Shown here: one piece after another, positions 51,301 through 57,300 of the stretch | How the letters are laid out: each line of letters starts with the position of its first letter | How positions within the stretch are numbered: the stretch's first letter is position 1 | Assembly (NCBI GenBank): GCA_034401795.1 | Contig: CM067366.1 | Coordinates: 72,601,040 to 72,665,039 of the forward strand | Direction: 5' to 3' | Length of the DNA stretch: 64,000 nt | Origin: Chaetoderma sp. LZ-2023a | Lineage: Eukaryota > Mollusca > Caudofoveata > Chaetodermatida > Chaetodermatidae | Program-made: the position numbers and the translations under genes | The notes under the pieces: model-generated | The model's database searches: none | The model's input: the letters and a program-made list of their open reading frames with translations, nothing else | What the model was told of the DNA's origin: nothing

Positions 51301-54300
51301 TTTCTGTATGTCGAGGCCAAAAACAGCGTAAACTTAACTGATTATTTGAAAACTGTAACTCAACATAGCAGTAACTCCAGTAAAAGAATGCGGGGGTGTG
51401 TGGGGGGGGGAGGGGTGGGGATAGGTTTGGTGCGGGGTACGAGGAGGGGCTATAGGGGGTGAGGAGGGGGGATATATGGTACGAGGATGGGATATAAGGC
51501 ATGAGGAAAGGATATAGAACTGCCATGAGAATGAGCAAAAGTAATAAAAAATGCAATTATAAAATAGCATTAGTCAGTCATGCTTTCAGAGATCGGCCAA
51601 TCACATCGATAGATTCACGCTGATGTGCATAAATTTGATTAGTGACTAGAGCAAAGATTATCAAGCGCACGTCGTCGTACTATAGCAAGCATAATATCTG
51701 TCATTTCTAAGGGGAACATGCCTCTAATTACGTTCACATCAAGTGTTCTGTAAAATTCAAGATCAAATTTTCTACATCAGAGAAGGATTACGTCACTTGT
51801 TATCATGTGGCCTCTGCACTAATTTCTCTGCTACAGCGATAATGCCACAGTACAGCTCAGACATAAATCAACAAGTTTCCAAAAAAACACCAAAATAACA
51901 GAAACATGTTAGTTAGTACAATAATGAACAAGAAATGTTCTGTTGAATATTGGGTTGCCACAATGTCTACAATACAATGGAGAAGTCCAGTTTATCCATC
52001 AATCATATGACGTCATAATCAACTATATGACGTGTAGGTTAACGTCACAATCAATTATGTTATGAATTAGTCAGAATTATGTAGCTAAGTTCGTCAGGAA
52101 TGCTTAATTGATGACGGACTAAGCATTGTTGTACGAACTGTATGTATATACTATTTAATAAACATGCTGTTGAATAATTTTACTCTAATTTGACTGGGCA
52201 CTGTTGCTGCCTACAGCCAGTGAAATTAGTTTCAAACTATTGAACAGCTTACCAGTAGTTTTCTGGAAATTGATAGTCATGGAGTTCAGAGATTGATCGA
52301 TCCCAATGAAGCTAAGGCCGGGCGGGGCATAGCTAAAATTAGATTACTCCATTATGTTCAACATATTCAACAGTACGTTATAAGTTATTTCTGTTATGGA
52401 CTGTATGAAGTAAACAACAGCAGAAATCCTGCTCCATCCGTATCAAACTAATCTAGGAGTGAAAGGTCCCAAATGAACGCTACACATCTCAGTTAATGGC
52501 AGATGAATGGAGCATATTAACATAGCATCGAGTAACGACACTCGGTCAGACAAATTATGTCTCTTGGTTGGCCAAACAAGTGTCCCCTGGTAATTCCATT
52601 CGTTATTACATCACCACCAGATAAAATATTGATCTTCACTTCCTACTAACACATCATAACAAACACTTGTGTCCTCTTCTTTCAAAGAACATCTAAATTA
52701 ATTACAGAATGGATACAAAAAAGAGCCATACAACAGACAGTTAATTAGTCCAATCAAAATATTGTTGACACATTCCACGAAGCAGAAAGGGAATCGTAAT
52801 GGTCTGATAGACGATTTATCATCATCTCCTCCGCCTCCTCCTGTTTGTGTCATGATTTGTAACATCCAAATTATAGCTAGTAATTTAATATCCGAGGGAT
52901 GTACAATCATTTTACTCCCGTGTGACCTCGTTCTAAAGGAACTCCTGTACTATGTTCAGTTAGTAGAGTATTCTGTCAGAGAGTTAACCCTTTAACCTTC
53001 ACCATCCAGCACATATTAGAAAAGACAAATTCGTTACGTTTTACGGAATCTTCTGTTGGAATATTTTGAAATTAATTTTACTGGGAGCGGTTGCTGCCTC
53101 AGCTTTCAGTGAAATTAGTTTCAAAATATATAACAACTTTCCAGTGTAATTGAGACACTGGTATTTCAATGGTTAATTGCTTTCATAAGATATGCAAGAT
53201 GCCGTAGGGTAGGTAAATATGAGAACTTGATAGATATTTTGAAAACAATGTGACTGAATACCATTGGCGGCTTGGCTGCTAAATTTAGCACAATTACAAC
53301 AGTGACGATAATCTGCGTTACACAGCACGAAATTAGATAACATAGGCATTTAAATATTGTCACAAAATTTGAAATAGTTTCAAAATCTGTCTGAATGATG
53401 CTATTAACTCTTTAACCCTCATATCAGCCAAAAACGGCTTCTGCAGTGGTCTTGAGAAATGTTATCGAGCCAGACATTCCAGTGTTAAATTTTCAAAAAT
53501 AGTCTTCTCTTGATCTGCAAATGGACATTTCTCAAGACCACTGCAGAAGTCGCTTTTGGCTGATATGAGTGTTAAAGGGTTAATGAGAAGTAGACTTTCA
53601 AATAAATAGTTGATGGATAGAGAGGCAACAGACGAATGGATGATCAAACGAATGACAAATGGATGGCCAATGGACAATCAACATGGCATAAGCTCAGTTA
53701 AGCTAATTAACCGTTCCAATTTTAGTCATTCTCCGCCCCTCACTAGCTAAGCTCCACCCACACCTCGCTCATGTTAGGATCGATCGATCCCTGACTCCCG
53801 GACTGACTGGGTCCAGTCAAATTAGTTTCAAAATATTTGACAATGTTTATTAAATAGTAAAGACATACAATTCATACGTGTCAGACTATTAAGCATTTAA
53901 GACAGACTAAATGGAGTCAGTCGTGCGTAACTGATTATGACATCATCCTACGCGTCACGTAGTTGATTATGACATCATATGATGGATGGATAAACTGGAA
54001 AGATCCATTGTATAATCGTAAAAATTGATCAAGCAAATATTTGCTTCGTGAAGACTCATTTGCAGACCAAAAAAAAATAAAAATTCTAAAACTTAATACT
54101 GGAGCTCGATAATTCAACCAGTCATTCGAATGGTAAATTTTAAAAAATAGTCTTCTCTTCGTATGCAAATGAACATTTCTCACCAGAACCGCAAATTCTG
54201 GTTTGGCCCACTTGAGCAATTTTCCAGATGAATCATCTTTTCTTCCTTTTTCAGAAATTTCTTGCACATTTTTGCCATTAACCCTTTCGTGACGAAACCG

Positions 54301-57300
54301 TCCAAAACCGGCCTCTGTAGTGGTTTTGAGTAATGGCCATTTGCAGGCCAAGAAGACTATTTATTTAAATTTTACCACTTAAATGACTGGTTTGGTAACA
54401 GAGCCAGTCATTACAGCGGTAAATCTTTTTAAATAGTCTTCTCTTGGCCTGAAAATGGGCATTCAATAAGTAAATATTTAAATTTTTCGAAGAAATGTAG
54501 TCATTAAAGGGTTAAATGGATAATTGAGAAGAATGATTTGCCTGCTTACCGTGGAGACTAGAAATGAATGATATTGTCTCAGTCTGGTCACCATCATTGT
54601 ACACAGAAAAGTACCACGTGCCGGGTTCCAGGTAAAACCGTAATGCTGTTGCAGATTCATGAGTTTGTCGCTGTAAAAAAATGCGTTATTTATTAATATA
54701 AGTAAGAAAGTATTTTTTACACAGTCAATTGGCTATTGTAACAAAGTTGTTTACGCATAATGTAGATCATTGAGAATATATGTATATGTGCACAACCGCA
54801 CCACTACCACCACCAGCAGCTGAAAAACCACCATGCAAAACCTCCCCCGACCAACACCACCGCCCACCACCATGAACTCAACAACTACCACCATCACCAC
54901 CTCCATCACAATCAGTACCATCACCACCACCATCCTCACACCACCACCATCCTCACCACTACCGCCACCACAACCACCAACAACACACCCTCCACCACCA
55001 CAACCACCATCATCAACAAAACCACCACCATGATCATACCTTCCCCCACCATCACCTCAAACTCAACCACCACCACAAACATGACCACTTTCACTACAGC
55101 CATGACACCCACCACCGCCATCGCCTCTGCCACCACCACCACAATAATAATAATAATCATGTGATGGCTATCATCCTACCTTTGCACGTCGTTTGCTGCG
55201 TGGTTCGAGTCGCTTTCCATCGAGAGTCTCTGAGAACTCATGCTGTATATGCGAGGGTGGAATGCTCTTTCGACCATAAAACCCAAGAATGGCATTATGA
55301 GAGAGTGTGAAGTTAAATTTGAGAAAAGAAGGCTTCTTTTGGCTGAACTGCGTGTTCCAGAAGGCTTTGGGTGGGATGGCGTGCTGCTGTCTTTCTCCAG
55401 GATGGAAGAACAATGGCGAGGATGCATCCGAGGGTAAAGAACCTGTGAGAAAGCAAAATGTAACCATGACAACAACCATGCTCATAGACAGTTATTTAGG
55501 ATGCTCCCAAAAACAAATTAAACCATACTGTGGAATATTTTGGGACTTAATTTGATTGGAAGACATTGCTGCCTGTCCAAAGTATTCAACAGAACATCTT
55601 ACATCATATTCAAAACTATAATAGCTAACATGTTTCTGCTTCTGTTTTGGGAACATTCAAAGCTATTTATGAGCTGTATGATATGCATAGCAACACGGTC
55701 ATTAATCACTTTAACCCTCATTGTCCGATTTACTGGAAAGACATGGACAATCAAAATCCTTCACATACTGTGAGCACACACATAGAAACAAGAATTCCAC
55801 AAAATTAAATCTCTCGCTTGTCTCCTTTTTGTCACAGTGACCTTGATCTTTGATCTTGTGTCCTCCAAACTTAATCTGAGTCAGAGACAAAACCGCATAT
55901 CAAATGCGAAGTGATAATATTTATCCCCCAAACTTTCTGAAAAAAATTGAGATATTGCAATCGCCTCTGTCCACCCGTCTGTTGACTGTCCGGCTATCTC
56001 CTTCGAAACGGTTTGGTGGAATTCAATCAAATTTGATTTGACCCATATGATTGCTGACAGCAAGATATTTACATTAAGCTCAGCACACCCCACCCACCCA
56101 GGGTGGTAATGGGGCTAGAATGTCAGATCTGGCGGAATTCAAGCAAATTTTGTGTGTTAGTTACCTTATGATTGAGTAGTACAAGACATGTTTACATTCC
56201 ATGTGGGGTGAGGTAGGGTGGGGTTCAGGACAAAGTTGGAGAAAGCATAGGGATTGGCGATGGCGCGCCATGAACTACACATTCTAGTTGAAAATTGGGG
56301 TCAAAATGTGCAAATGTACTGTCTTGTGAACACGGTTGTACTAATAATGCTATATTTATAAAGTAAGTTTTAACAGCATAAGACTTGAAAGCTTAGTTCT
56401 GGAGCAGAGCAACACGCAGAAACTGTAACCAATATGGGAAACTGGTGACAAAAAGCGATGCTTTAAAGATGGCATATGCTATTCGGACATACTGCCTGAA
56501 ACTCATATTGGTGAAAGATATTGACAAACCATCTCTACTACAAGTTTTCCCTTAAAACCATTTTTCTATCAGTTAGTCGGTCAGTTGGTGAAATTTGTGA
56601 TATCTGACAAAAACGCCTTATGTCGGAACTCTCGGAACTACAGTGTATGGTGTGTCACACTAGTTTTTTAACATCTAAGCAGCAGTAATATCGCTCTGTA
56701 AAGTCACTCTGACAGCTGACAGAGAAATGATTGATGGCGTGAATGTGTCTCGAGGAAGACTTATCAGATGTAGGTAGATGAGGCAATGTACAAGCGCAAC
56801 CTAATGATAAAAGGAATCAAGCTCACTCTAAAGACGATGGCGGCCATATCTCACCCGATGTCTATCTCCTACACAGAACATATAGATTCAGGCCTAATGT
56901 GCGGGTAATCACGTAAATAAATCTCTTGAAAGTTTGCCAAGAACGGCATATTAGATGAACATAAGTAGTAGTTAGTGGAACATGGGTTGCATAAACAGAA
57001 TATTGATGCAATCAAACAGATGATATTTCTGAAAAACTGCCAGATTAGCATAGGGTTATTACTCCACCGCATAAACACGTTATGTTTGGAACTGGAGAGG
57101 GGAAAGTTATTCTGATGATATTTATATTTTGAAAATGAGATAAATTTACAATTATGAGCACGCTTACATCCCTATAAGGGTCAAGTGGCCAAAACCAGCT
57201 TCTGTAATCACCTTGAGAAATCATCATTTGCAGGGCCAGAGATTATTTTTGAAAACTTACCACTGGAATGACTGACTGGCTTGATAACAGAGCCAGTCAT

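Noticed and set aside
54790-55160. Frames of Pro/Thr/Ser or Val/Met on both strands as proteins
   Set aside because: Products of a (CAC)n-type low-complexity tract.
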